Assembly (NCBI GenBank): GCA_027069385.1
Contig: JALXER010000195.1
Coordinates: 1-19,005, forward strand
Direction: 5' to 3'
Length of the DNA stretch: 19,005 nucleotides
From: Paracoccaceae bacterium
GTDB lineage: Bacteria; Pseudomonadota; Alphaproteobacteria; Rhodobacterales; Rhodobacteraceae
The notes under the pieces were generated by a model that worked only from the letters and a program-made list of their open reading frames with translations, did no database searches and was not told where the DNA came from. The position numbers were made by a program, and so were the translations under genes. How positions within the stretch are numbered: the stretch's first letter is position 1; every line of letters starts with the position of its first letter. Of the stretch, positions 1 to 6,901 are shown piece by piece.

Positions 1-351
1 TTGCTGACCACGGTTTCGGACCATTGGCGCATTCACCTGCTGCACGACATGCGCGAAGGGCTGTTTGTGCAGGTGCAGGAAATCCTGCAAGCCAATGCGG
101 CGGGTGATATGGCCACGGTCGAGGCCTTGGCCACCGAGCGCGGCAAGGCGCATTTTGCCCATATGGACCCTGACATGATGGCCGAGTTGCCCGACCAGAT
201 GAAGGGTATGGGCCGCGCCATGCACCTTGCCTTTGACGACGTGGCCACCGCCGCGCGCGAAACCGGCGACCCTGCGGCCGTGTCCGGCGCGGTCAGTGAT
301 CTGATGATGGCTTGCACTGCCTGCCACCTGACCTATAAGCTCAACGATTGA
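1..351 (+). CDS. c-type cytochrome, C-terminal part (class II / c556-like), cut by window start
   Basis: A single heme-attachment motif CTACH (C105, C108, H109 of the visible part) lies 8 residues before the stop. That C-terminal position is the hallmark of class II cytochromes (c', c556), four-helix bundles acting in the periplasm. The rest is helical and rich in Met and Ala, as expected for such a bundle. No signal peptide is visible although heme attachment needs export, so the gene almost certainly starts upstream of the window; the TTG at base 1 is not a convincing start. It is followed after 18 bases by the exported rhodanese and then by an exported metallo-beta-lactamase-fold protein, apparently one operon. 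The electron donor cannot be told from sequence. The C-terminal heme is clear; the exact class is inferred. Confidence 0.75.
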   Translation: MLTTVSDHWRIHLLHDMREGLFVQVQEILQANAAGDMATVEALATERGKAHFAHMDPDMMAELPDQMKGMGRAMHLAFDDVATAARETGDPAAVSGAVSDLMMACTACHLTYKLND

Positions 352-369
352 ACTGATATCGGAGCCAAC

Positions 370-1299
370 ATGCGTCACCTGCTTAAACCCCTGTTCATCC
401 TACTTTTCCTTTCCAGTCCGCTGCTGGCACAAGAGGCCCCCGATTTTCTGGTCTCGTCCGAATGGCTGGAGGACCACATCGACGACGAAAACCTGACAGT
501 GCTGGAGGTGCGATACTATCCGCATCGCTATCTGACCATCGGGCATATCCCCGGGGCGGTGCAGGTGGCGCGATTCATGGATCTGGGCGACAATACCGGC
601 CAGGGCACCTTGATGAAGTTCCCCTCTCGCGAGGCCTTTCAGGCCACCCTGCGCGGCTGGGGCGTGAATGATGACAGCACCTTGGTGCTTTATGATGACA
701 GCGCTTCGGCGCTGGCCTCGCGGCTGTATTTTCTGCTCAAGCTGTACGGCTTTAACATGGATCATGTCAAAATCCTGAACGGTGGCACGGTGGCATGGCA
801 GAGCTTTAACGACATGGAGCAAGAAGAGGTGTTTCCCGAGGCGGGGAGCGTGACGCTTGCAGAGGCCAATCAGGATATGTTTGTCGAGTGGACCAGTGTT
901 TATGATAACGTGGTGGCGCGGCGCGACCCGCAATTCGTGCTGATCGATGCCCGCCCGACCAAGGGCTATACCGGCGAAGTACTGACCCATGCAGTGCGCG
1001 CGGGGCATATCCCGAGGGCGCTTAGCATTGTCAGCCTTGACGGCATCACCAAAGACGGCGAGCAGCAATGGCTGCCGCTCTCGGAAATTGCCGATATGTA
1101 TGCGGATATTCCCAAGGACAAAACCATTTATGTTTACTGCCATGACGGTTTCCGGATGAGCCTTGCCTACCTGCAACTGACCGCGCTCGGGTATAGCGAT
1201 GTGCGGCTTTATAACGGCGGCTGGGGGCACTGGGGTAACAAGTTCTCGCTGCCGGTGGTGCTGGGGGATGAACCCTTTGACGATAACTTCAAGCTTTAG
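370..1299 (+). CDS. exported tandem-rhodanese sulfurtransferase
   Basis: 309 residues. The first 21 form a signal peptide (positively charged start, Leu/Phe-rich core, cleavage near LLA-Q), so the protein acts in the periplasm. Two rhodanese domains follow, about residues 25-150 and 170-300. The second carries the active-site loop C-H-D-G-F-R starting at Cys257; the matching place in the first domain (around D109-S111) has no Cys, as is usual for tandem rhodaneses whose N-terminal domain is inactive. The family moves sulfane sulfur from thiosulfate or similar donors to a thiophilic acceptor. The loop differs from the CRxGx[R/T] loops of classical TST/MST, so the substrate is open. The ATG has a GGAG 5-8 bases upstream, and the stop is 9 bases from the next start. 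Co-occurrence with a c-type cytochrome and an SoxH-like metallo-beta-lactamase protein suggests a periplasmic sulfur or quinoprotein-linked oxidation cluster (inference). Confidence 0.85.
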   Translation: MRHLLKPLFILLFLSSPLLAQEAPDFLVSSEWLEDHIDDENLTVLEVRYYPHRYLTIGHIPGAVQVARFMDLGDNTGQGTLMKFPSREAFQATLRGWGVNDDSTLVLYDDSASALASRLYFLLKLYGFNMDHVKILNGGTVAWQSFNDMEQEEVFPEAGSVTLAEANQDMFVEWTSVYDNVVARRDPQFVLIDARPTKGYTGEVLTHAVRAGHIPRALSIVSLDGITKDGEQQWLPLSEIADMYADIPKDKTIYVYCHDGFRMSLAYLQLTALGYSDVRLYNGGWGHWGNKFSLPVVLGDEPFDDNFKL

Positions 1300-1308
1300 G
1301 ACCGCCCG

Positions 1309-2214
1309 ATGAAACCGATTTACCTTGCGCTGGCGCTGCTGGCCGGTCCTGCCTTTGGCGCGGGGCTGGAAATACAGCCCGTTACCGACGGAATTTACGC
1401 ACTGGTCGGGCCGCTAGGCCAGCGCAGCCCCGAGAATTTCGGCAACAATTCCACCGTTGGCGTGGTCGTAACACCCAAAGGGGTGGTGCTGATCGATGCG
1501 GGGGCCTCGTGGCTGGGCGCGGCGGATATCGACGCGATGATTGACACCATTACCGACCAGCCCGTCAAGGTCGTGATCAATACCGGCGGGCAGGATCACC
1601 GCTGGTTCGGCAACGGCTATTGGCAGGCGCAAGGGGCACAGATTATCACCTCCGCCGATGCGCTGGCCGACCAGCATGAGCGTTTCGACGAACAGATGCT
1701 GCGCCTGAACATGTTTCTGCACGATGCCGCCCAAGGCACTTTGGCAGTCTATGCCGACACGGTTTTCGATACCGAATACAACCTGACCCTTGGCGGGGTC
1801 GAAATGCAGATCATTCACCCCGGCGCGGCCCATACCGCGGGCGACAGCTTTGTGTGGTTGCCCGAAGCGCAGGTGGTGTTTGCGGGTGATATTGTGTTTA
1901 CCGAGCGGATGCTGGGCGTGCAGCCCCATTCCATCGTGAAAGACTGGATCGCCAGTTTCGAGGCCATGGCGGCATACGGGCCGCAATGGGTGATCCCGGG
2001 GCACGGCCATGCGGGGCCGATGACACTGGCCAGCCATGATACCTATGACTATCTTGTCAACCTGCGCCGGCAGATCGGCGCCCTGATCGATGATGGTGGC
2101 GATATCTATGCCATTGATACCATCGACCAGTCCGCCTTTGATTATCTGCAAAATGCCGAAGTCTGGAAGGGCAAGAACGCCCAGCAGACCTTTGAACAGA
2201 TGGAGTGGGAATAG
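1309..2214 (+). CDS. exported metallo-beta-lactamase-fold protein with altered metal motif (SoxH / quinoprotein-relay type)
   Basis: 301 residues with a short signal peptide (cleavage near AFGA, residue 18). The metallo-beta-lactamase fold is recognisable from the start (LIDAG at 61-65) and from the later metal motifs: GAAHTAGD with His175, FAGD with Asp194 and PGHGH with His232. The first motif, normally HxHxDH, reads N-T-G-G-Q-D-H-R-W at 91-99, so aligned on the flanking VINT and FGN the two leading His are Gly and Gln. The rest of the site is intact, which suggests a subfamily with a rearranged or mononuclear centre rather than decay. It follows the rhodanese by 9 bases with AGGA upstream, and a terminator hairpin comes 30 bases after it. 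Related proteins (SoxH, quinoprotein relay hydrolases) accompany sulfur or PQQ-linked oxidation; the substrate is unknown. Confidence 0.8.
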   Translation: MKPIYLALALLAGPAFGAGLEIQPVTDGIYALVGPLGQRSPENFGNNSTVGVVVTPKGVVLIDAGASWLGAADIDAMIDTITDQPVKVVINTGGQDHRWFGNGYWQAQGAQIITSADALADQHERFDEQMLRLNMFLHDAAQGTLAVYADTVFDTEYNLTLGGVEMQIIHPGAAHTAGDSFVWLPEAQVVFAGDIVFTERMLGVQPHSIVKDWIASFEAMAAYGPQWVIPGHGHAGPMTLASHDTYDYLVNLRRQIGALIDDGGDIYAIDTIDQSAFDYLQNAEVWKGKNAQQTFEQMEWE

Positions 2215-2240
2215 GGTCTGGCACTCTATAGCCAAAAACC

Positions 2241-2266
2241 GGCGGGCGGCTGATAGCCGCCCGTTT
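2241..2266. terminator. two-way intrinsic terminator between convergent operons
   Basis: An 8-bp perfect stem (GGGCGGCT at 2244-2251, AGCCGCCC at 2255-2262) closes on a 3-base loop, and C43-G63 extends it by one pair. It is followed on plus by GTTTC and on minus by GGTTTTTGG. It lies between the end of the metallo-beta-lactamase gene (plus) and the end of tetR (minus), so it probably ends both transcripts. The T tract is better on the minus side. Confidence 0.6.
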
Positions 2267-2292
2267 CATCAGGGCGTAGACCTGTAAACCCG

Positions 2293-2985
2293 TCAATGGC
2301 CGGAGTGCGGGAGCGCCCGGTTGTGCGGGTCTTGCTTTGCCACAGTGGTCAGGCCCGACAGCAGGATCAGGATGGCGTCGTGGATACGGTCTGCGAAGCT
2401 TTGGCCCAGCGGCGCGAATTCGGGCTCCGCCAGCAGGTTTGCCAGTTCGGGGCCGGGGTTGGACATGGGCCACAATCCGGCAACCAGCGAGAATAGCAGA
2501 TGTATGGCCTGTTGCGCCGTTGCGTGGGGCAGCGCGGGCAGGGCCGTGGTCAGCGCAGCACTGGCCCGGTTGGATTGCACCAGCAGGGCGCGTTTGATCT
2601 CGCGCAGGGTGTCGGTGCGGATATTGTGCTCCAGTGTCGGAGCAAGCTGGCTGATCAGCAGGCACAAGCGTGGCGAGGCAACAAACCCGTTTGCCAGCAA
2701 CTGCGCGGTTTCCTTAACAGACATCGGCCCGCTGACAATCATGCTCAACCCGTCGCAGGTGCCGGTTAGATCATCAAGCAGCAACCGCAACAGGATTTCC
2801 TCGCGGCTTTCGAAATAGCGGTAGATGTTGGATTTGACGATCCCGGCGCGGCTTGCAATGGCGTTCAGGCTGCACCCTTCCAGCCCGTCAGCCGCCAGCA
2901 CATCCGCCGTAGCACGCAGGATTTGCGCGCGGCGTTTCGCCTTGGCCTCGGGAGAGCGGGCGCGGATCATCGGTTTTTCGCTCAT
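2293..2985 (-). CDS. TetR/AcrR-family repressor, probably controls iorAB and itself
   Basis: 230 residues. The N-terminal 70 residues are a standard TetR DNA-binding domain: RRAQILRATADVLAADG leads into the helix-turn-helix SLNAIASRAGIVKSNIYRYF, followed by the ESREEILLRLL hinge helix. The remaining helical part should bind an effector and dimerise; its ligand is not predictable. The gene is divergent from the molybdenum hydroxylase genes, and the space between holds a 25-bp palindrome overlapping both -35 boxes, so repression of iorAB and of itself is the natural reading. The predicted -10 (2991-2996) puts transcription start almost on the ATG at 2985, and no Shine-Dalgarno sequence lies upstream, so the mRNA may be leaderless. 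An internal Met6 is an alternative start. Family assignment is firm; targets are inferred. Confidence 0.88.
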   Translation of the reverse strand: MSEKPMIRARSPEAKAKRRAQILRATADVLAADGLEGCSLNAIASRAGIVKSNIYRYFESREEILLRLLLDDLTGTCDGLSMIVSGPMSVKETAQLLANGFVASPRLCLLISQLAPTLEHNIRTDTLREIKRALLVQSNRASAALTTALPALPHATAQQAIHLLFSLVAGLWPMSNPGPELANLLAEPEFAPLGQSFADRIHDAILILLSGLTTVAKQDPHNRALPHSGH

Positions 2986-2990
2986 GGGTC

Positions 2991-3019
2991 GCTATAGCGT
3001 GGCGCGGGCGGGATTTCAA
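2991..3019 (-). promoter_or_regulatory. sigma70-type promoter of tetR
   Basis: Read on minus: -35 TTGAAA (plus 3014-3019), 17-base spacer, -10 TATAGC (plus 2991-2996). The -35 box overlaps the left end of the palindrome at 3018. The expected start point falls at about 2984, on or next to the ATG at 2985. Confidence 0.6.
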
Positions 3020-3042
3020 TAAGAAAACGGCGTTCTCTTATT
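3018..3042. promoter_or_regulatory. TetR operator O1, 25-bp palindrome
   Basis: Outer arms AATAAGA (3018-3024) and TCTTATT (3036-3042) with inner arms AACG / CGTT around the central base 3030. Eleven of twelve pairs match. The two -35 boxes of the divergent promoters start at its left and right ends, so one bound repressor dimer pair would block both. Length and symmetry fit TetR-family operators; assignment to the adjacent TetR is by position. Confidence 0.75.
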
Positions 3043-3069
3043 GACAACGTCGCGAATCCCACGTTATAA
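3041..3069 (+). promoter_or_regulatory. sigma70 promoter of the iorAB operon
   Basis: A perfect -35 TTGACA (3041-3046), 17-base spacer and -10 TTATAA (3064-3069). Start expected near 3076, giving a leader of about 25 bases that contains GGAGG (3092-3096) before the ATG at 3101. The -35 overlaps the right end of operator O1 by two bases. Confidence 0.75.
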
Positions 3070-3087
3070 GACCGGCGTTCACTTAAC
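3065..3087. promoter_or_regulatory. possible second, degenerate TetR operator O2 over -10/+1
   Basis: CGGCGTTCACTTA (3073-3085) matches CGGCGTTCTCTTA of O1 (3028-3040) at 12 of 13 bases, 45 bases further on. TATAAGA (3065-3071) matches the left arm AATAAGA at six of seven, but the left spacing is two bases shorter than in O1. It covers the -10 box and start region. Function is inferred from similarity only. Confidence 0.4.
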
Positions 3088-3100
3088 TGCCGGAGGCTCC

Positions 3101-3544
3101 ATGATCCTGACCATCAACAACCGGACCCACGAGGTTGACGCGCCCGATGACATGCCGTTGCTATGGGTTTTGCGCGACCTGTTGGACATCAAAGGGCCGA
3201 AATTCGGCTGCGGAATCGGGTCTTGCGGGGCCTGCACGGTGCTGGTTGACGGCGACGTAACGCGGTCATGCCAGTTGGCGGTGGCCGATGTTTACGGCCC
3301 CGTCACCACGATCGAGGGCCTGCCCGAGGGCGACACCCTGCACGCGGTTCAGGCGGCATGGGTCAAGCACGACGTGCCGCAATGCGGCTATTGCCAGTCG
3401 GGGCAGATCATGGCGGCGGTGGCGCTGCTGCGTGACGTGCCTGCGCCCACCGATCAGGATATTGACGACGCCATGTCGAACCTGTGCCGCTGCGGCACCT
3501 ATCCGAAAATCAAGGCAGCCATCAAAGATGTGGCAGGAGTTTAG
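3101..3544 (+). CDS. iorA: molybdenum hydroxylase [2Fe-2S] subunit (IorA-like)
   Basis: 147 residues, normal for this family. Two iron-sulfur clusters are laid out in the usual order: a plant-type ferredoxin cluster with C37, C42, C45 and C57, then the helical domain cluster with C95, C98, C129 and C131 (QCGYC and CRCGTYPK motifs). It passes electrons from the molybdenum site of the large subunit encoded 3 bases downstream. The start is the ATG at 3101, preceded by GGAGG; an upstream TTG extension to 3041 would cross the promoter itself and is rejected. There is no signal peptide of its own, so if exported it must travel with the Tat-signalled partner. The family includes isoquinoline, aldehyde and nicotinate-type dehydrogenases; substrate unknown. 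Confidence 0.92.
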   Translation: MILTINNRTHEVDAPDDMPLLWVLRDLLDIKGPKFGCGIGSCGACTVLVDGDVTRSCQLAVADVYGPVTTIEGLPEGDTLHAVQAAWVKHDVPQCGYCQSGQIMAAVALLRDVPAPTDQDIDDAMSNLCRCGTYPKIKAAIKDVAGV

Positions 3545-3547
3545 ACC

Positions 3548-5839
3548 ATGGGAAGAATCGCAAAATACACCCGACGCGGGTTTCTGGGGCTGGGTGCGGC
3601 GGCGATAGGCGGGCTGGCCGTGGGCTATTATTATTACAAAAAACCGTTTCCAAACCCGCTGGAAGGCATGGTCGGGGCTGGCGAATCGACCTTTAACCCC
3701 TATGTGATCATCGGGGCTGACAACACCATCACCATCTATGTGCCGCGCGCCGAGATGGGGCAAGGCATCCACACTACCCTTGCGGCGCTGGTCGCCGAGG
3801 AACTGGACGTGGATTTCAATGAAATCACCGTCACCCAAAGCCCGACCGCGCCGGCCTATTACAACGAGGCCCAGCTGCGCGAGGGCGCGCCCTTTGCCCC
3901 GTATGACGATGGCTTTCTGGCCGAAAGCGCGCGCAATGTGTTCGGGGCCATGGGCAAGTTTGTGGCGCTGCAATCCACCGGCGGGTCATCCGCGACCATC
4001 GACGCCTATGTCAAACTACGCGAATCCGGCGCGGCGGCGCGGCTGGTGCTGGTACAGGCAGCAGCGGCGCGCTGGGGGGTGGGTGTGGATCGGCTGACCA
4101 CCGGCGGGGCCATGGTACACCACCCCGATGGCAGATCGCTGACCTATGGCGAGTTGGCGCAGGATGCGGCCAAGCTGGACGCGCCCTCTGCCCCCGACCT
4201 GAAACCCAAATCCGACTGGAAGTTGCTGGGCAAATCGCAAAAGCGGGTCGAGATCCTCGACAAGGTGACCGGCGGGCGGATTTACGGCATCGATATGCAA
4301 CTGCCCGGGATGCTCTATGGCACCGTGGTTATGTCGCCGCGCTTTGGCGTGGGCGCGGTCTCGGCGGACAAGGCGGCGGCGCTGGCGGTGGACGGGGTCA
4401 CACAGGTGGTTGATATCGAAACCACCACCGGCAAGGGCTTTGGCATTATTGCCACCCATACCTGGGCCGCGTTCCAAGGCGCGCAGGCGCTGGCACCGGT
4501 ATGGGAGGACGCGCCCTATCCACCCGACTCCGCCGGATTGATGGCCATGTATGACGCGGCGCTGGACGCAAAGGCATCCTTTACCCTCGGGGGCAATGGC
4601 GATGCGGCCAAGGCGCTGCAATCCGCCCCCGAAAGCGACGTGTTTCGCGCCGAATACACCGTGCCCTATCTGGCCCATTCCACCATGGAACCCCTGAACG
4701 CCACCGCGCAGTTCAGCGACGGCCAACTGACCGTCTGGATTGGCACGCAGGCCCCCGGCGTGGCGCAAATGCGCTGCGCCGATCTGCTGGGCATAGAGAC
4801 AGACAAGGTGACGGTGCATACCCTGCGCATGGGCGGGGGCTTTGGCCGTCGCGGAGAGGTGGACGTGCCGCTTTATGCCGCCGCGCTGGCGGCCAAGACC
4901 GGCGGCAAGCCGATCAAAGTGACCTGGACGCGCGAAGAGGACACCCGCCACGACACCTATCGCCCCATGGCCAAGGGCCGCTTTGCAGCGCAACTGGCCC
5001 CCAAGCAGACCCACGCCGCATTGCCGCGCGCAATTGATGTGGCCGTCGCCGCGCCGTCGATCGTCGCCAGCCTGTTGACGCGCACCTTTCCGGGCATCCC
5101 CGCCGCCGGGTCGGACCGCTCTATCCTTGACGGTGCCTTTGGCCAGCCGATCAGCTGGCAGGATTCGCGCTATAGCGCCCATCAGGTAGAGGCACCGGTT
5201 CCGGTGGGGTTCTGGCGCTCGGTAGGCAATTCGGTGAACGGGTTCTTTCACGAAACCTTTATGGACGAGGTCGCGCATCAATCCGGCCTGTCGCCAATTT
5301 CGATGCGTCTGCGCATGCTGCATGACCCGCGCTTTCTGCCCGCCAACGAAATCATGACCAAGGTTGCCGAGATTTCGCGCTGGCGCGAGCCGCTGCCCGA
5401 CGGGGTTGGGCAGGGCTTTGCCATGACGTTGTCATTTGGCACATGGGTGGCCGAGGTGGTGCAGGTCGATATGCGTGACGGACCGGTGAAAATCACCAAT
5501 GTCTGGGCGGTGGCCGACCCGGGACAGGTGCTCGACCCTGCCAATTTCAAAACCCAGATCGTGTCGGGAATCATCTATGGCCTGTCCGCCGCGATGATGC
5601 AGGAAATCACCTTTGCCAACGGGCAGGTGCAACAAGGGAATTTTGACGATTACGACGCGATGCGCATGGCGCAATGCCCTGAAATAGAGGTCGAATTGCT
5701 GGAAAATGCCGCCAAACTGGGCGGTGCTGGAGAACCGGGCACCCCGCCCGCAGCCGCCGCCCTTGGCAACGCCATTTTCGCCGCCTCGGGCCAGCGCCTG
5801 CGCGACCTGCCCTTTGGAAACACGGTTGATTTCTATTAA
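3548..5839 (+). CDS. iorB: molybdopterin-binding large subunit of xanthine-dehydrogenase family (IorB-like), Tat-exported
   Basis: 763 residues, close to the IorB length. The N-terminus has a twin-arginine signal (R9-R10-G-F-L-G-L followed by an Ala/Gly core, to about residue 27), so the folded enzyme is sent to the periplasm. Molybdenum cofactor motifs seen include GGGFGRR at 429-435 and GAGEPGTPP with Glu729, the place of the catalytic base of this superfamily. As in IorB there is no FAD subunit next door, so electrons probably leave through the 2Fe-2S subunit to a cytochrome or quinone. The enzyme hydroxylates a carbon next to a ring nitrogen or an aldehyde carbon using water; the true substrate cannot be read from sequence. 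Likely induced when the divergent TetR releases the operator. No third (cytochrome) subunit follows. Confidence 0.92.
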   Translation: MGRIAKYTRRGFLGLGAAAIGGLAVGYYYYKKPFPNPLEGMVGAGESTFNPYVIIGADNTITIYVPRAEMGQGIHTTLAALVAEELDVDFNEITVTQSPTAPAYYNEAQLREGAPFAPYDDGFLAESARNVFGAMGKFVALQSTGGSSATIDAYVKLRESGAAARLVLVQAAAARWGVGVDRLTTGGAMVHHPDGRSLTYGELAQDAAKLDAPSAPDLKPKSDWKLLGKSQKRVEILDKVTGGRIYGIDMQLPGMLYGTVVMSPRFGVGAVSADKAAALAVDGVTQVVDIETTTGKGFGIIATHTWAAFQGAQALAPVWEDAPYPPDSAGLMAMYDAALDAKASFTLGGNGDAAKALQSAPESDVFRAEYTVPYLAHSTMEPLNATAQFSDGQLTVWIGTQAPGVAQMRCADLLGIETDKVTVHTLRMGGGFGRRGEVDVPLYAAALAAKTGGKPIKVTWTREEDTRHDTYRPMAKGRFAAQLAPKQTHAALPRAIDVAVAAPSIVASLLTRTFPGIPAAGSDRSILDGAFGQPISWQDSRYSAHQVEAPVPVGFWRSVGNSVNGFFHETFMDEVAHQSGLSPISMRLRMLHDPRFLPANEIMTKVAEISRWREPLPDGVGQGFAMTLSFGTWVAEVVQVDMRDGPVKITNVWAVADPGQVLDPANFKTQIVSGIIYGLSAAMMQEITFANGQVQQGNFDDYDAMRMAQCPEIEVELLENAAKLGGAGEPGTPPAAAALGNAIFAASGQRLRDLPFGNTVDFY

Positions 5840-5882
5840 GGATTCAATATAGGGTTGTGTTGCGTTGCATCCGGACCTTTAT

Positions 5883-6458
5883 ATGAACGATCACTTCTAT
5901 TTCTATATTCTTCAGCAGGAAGCCCGCAAAAGAGCTATAGATGCCATTAACAAGCGCCTGACAAAGACCGGAAACATACAACGCTGGGACCATCTGACCC
6001 TTTGTTCGATTCTGGGACCAGAAATGCCGAACGCTCTTGATTTTGCAACCAAAGAATGGCCCAAGTATTACGGCCCAGACACCCATGAAGGGCTGGCGAT
6101 GGACTGGCGGCATGTTGTCCTGTCCAGAGCAGCGGATCCCGACCATTTCAATTTGGCCATATGGCAAAAGGTAAATGGAACGCAAGTTCTTGTTGCTCTG
6201 GCGCTCGGAAACCCGTCTCATGGCAGAAATCACCTTACTGTTAAGTGGATTGAAAGGTATTACGGTCATAACTACCTTGGTGGCAGGGCATTGTGGCCTA
6301 TTTTGACATGTGCCGAGGAATATGCAAAATTGCTCGGGTGTGAGCGTGTATTAATCAAGGACCCTGTTGACTCAGGAAAATATGAGCGTTACGGCTACGC
6401 CGCTTATACACATCCCCATGTTCCACATGGCGGATGTTACTTAGGAAAGGATGTTTAG
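5883..6458 (+). CDS. unrecognised protein, possibly GNAT-fold acetyltransferase
   Basis: 191 residues from the ATG at 5883 (GGA 9-11 bases upstream); an in-frame TTG at 5865 with AGGG before it would add six residues. The protein has many aromatic residues and no signal peptide or membrane segment. The C-terminal part (helix around WPILTCAEEYAKLLGCERVLI, then SGKYERYGYAAYTHPH) resembles the last helix-strand and Y-x-x-Y-G-[FY] end of GNAT acetyltransferases, but a clear acetyl-CoA R/QxxGxG/A loop is not seen. Its codon use is clearly less GC-rich than iorAB before it, suggesting separate acquisition. It lies 2 bases from the small gene at 6461, and both end at a strong terminator just before tmRNA. 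A function beyond possible acetyl transfer is not supported. Confidence 0.6.
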   Translation: MNDHFYFYILQQEARKRAIDAINKRLTKTGNIQRWDHLTLCSILGPEMPNALDFATKEWPKYYGPDTHEGLAMDWRHVVLSRAADPDHFNLAIWQKVNGTQVLVALALGNPSHGRNHLTVKWIERYYGHNYLGGRALWPILTCAEEYAKLLGCERVLIKDPVDSGKYERYGYAAYTHPHVPHGGCYLGKDV

Positions 6459-6460
6459 GG

Positions 6461-6703
6461 ATGAACGACACAAAAAGCAAACCCCCGGTTGTGGGGGTCA
6501 ATGAGATGGATTCCGCAATTGCGGCGGCAAAGTCGCGCATCCAGAAAGTGCCTGCATCCGAAACCCTGATCTCCTCCATTTCAGATGCCGACTGGCTGTC
6601 TGATGATGTGGATTCCTGGAAAATTGAAGCCGGAAACTGCCTCGAGAATCAGGATGAACTGGATTGCGCCGATCCACATCTGACAAATAATCAGGTTGCC
6701 TGA
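6461..6703 (+). CDS. small acidic protein of unknown function
   Basis: 80 residues, starting at ATG 6461, 2 bases after the stop of the previous gene, with GGAAAGG 10-17 bases upstream. It is acidic (many Asp/Glu, especially residues 45-72), with two Cys (residues 59 and 69) and no signal peptide or membrane span; the middle could form a short helix. The tight spacing means it is translated from the same mRNA as the GNAT-like gene, so the two may work together. I do not recognise the family. A terminator follows 21 bases after the stop. Confidence 0.55.
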   Translation: MNDTKSKPPVVGVNEMDSAIAAAKSRIQKVPASETLISSISDADWLSDDVDSWKIEAGNCLENQDELDCADPHLTNNQVA

Positions 6704-6724
6704 AACTGCTAAAACACCAATTCG

Positions 6725-6751
6725 AAAGCCTCGCTATTGCGGGGCTTTTTT
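6725..6751 (+). terminator. strong intrinsic terminator
   Basis: A 10-bp stem (6725-6734 with 6739-6748, one T-G wobble) closes on the loop TATT, followed by six T (6746-6751, the first three of which pair). It ends the GNAT-like/small-protein transcript and insulates the tmRNA gene downstream. Confidence 0.85.
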
Positions 6752-6762
6752 GCACTTACCCC

Positions 6763-6791
6763 TTTCAACATACCTCAAAATCCACTATATA
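6763..6791 (+). promoter_or_regulatory. possible tmRNA promoter
   Basis: A -10 box TATATA (6786-6791) lies 17 bases after a poor -35 TTTCAA (6763-6768), just upstream of the first structured part of the tmRNA precursor. The terminator before it means the RNA needs its own promoter here. The -10 is good and the -35 weak, so this is tentative. Confidence 0.35.
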
Positions 6792-6792
6792 T

Positions 6793-6876
6793 GTCCTGTC
6801 CCTTCGGGGAATATGGTAATAAACGCGCATGTAATAGACGGATCGGACCCGGGGGCGGTACCCGGCGGCTCCACCA
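6793..6876 (+). ncRNA. ssrA: tmRNA acceptor piece
   Basis: It holds a small UUCG-tetraloop hairpin (TCCC / GGGA, 6799-6810), the T arm (6849-6865), the 3' strand of the acceptor stem (6866-6872), discriminator A (6873) and an encoded CCA (6874-6876). The 5' end is not fixed by sequence; it is placed just after the possible -10 box. The T loop lacks the usual TTC, a known feature of permuted tmRNAs as far as I recall. Confidence 0.8.
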
Positions 6877-6901
6877 GATATCCTTTCATTTGGGGGATTA
6901 T

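Noticed and set aside
3041..3100. Upstream TTG start for the iorA gene
   Set aside because: It begins inside the -35 box and crosses the -10 of the gene's own promoter; ATG 3101 has GGAGG at the right distance and matches the family's N-terminus.
4016..5323. 435-codon minus-strand reading frame inside iorB (and similar long antisense frames at 400-1230, 1414-2235, 3266-3973 and 13124-13942)
   Set aside because: High-GC shadow frames: no family motifs, low-complexity His/Arg/Gly-rich translations, and lying opposite well-identified genes.
5883..6703. GNAT toxin with antitoxin
   Set aside because: The small partner comes second, lacks a DNA-binding motif such as RHH, and the large protein has no clear acetyl-CoA loop. 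The evidence is too thin for a toxin-antitoxin call.
6866..6876. Island attachment site at the tmRNA 3' end
   Set aside because: No second copy of the acceptor-end sequence, integrase or phage gene is seen in the window, and the two tmRNA pieces are still adjacent.
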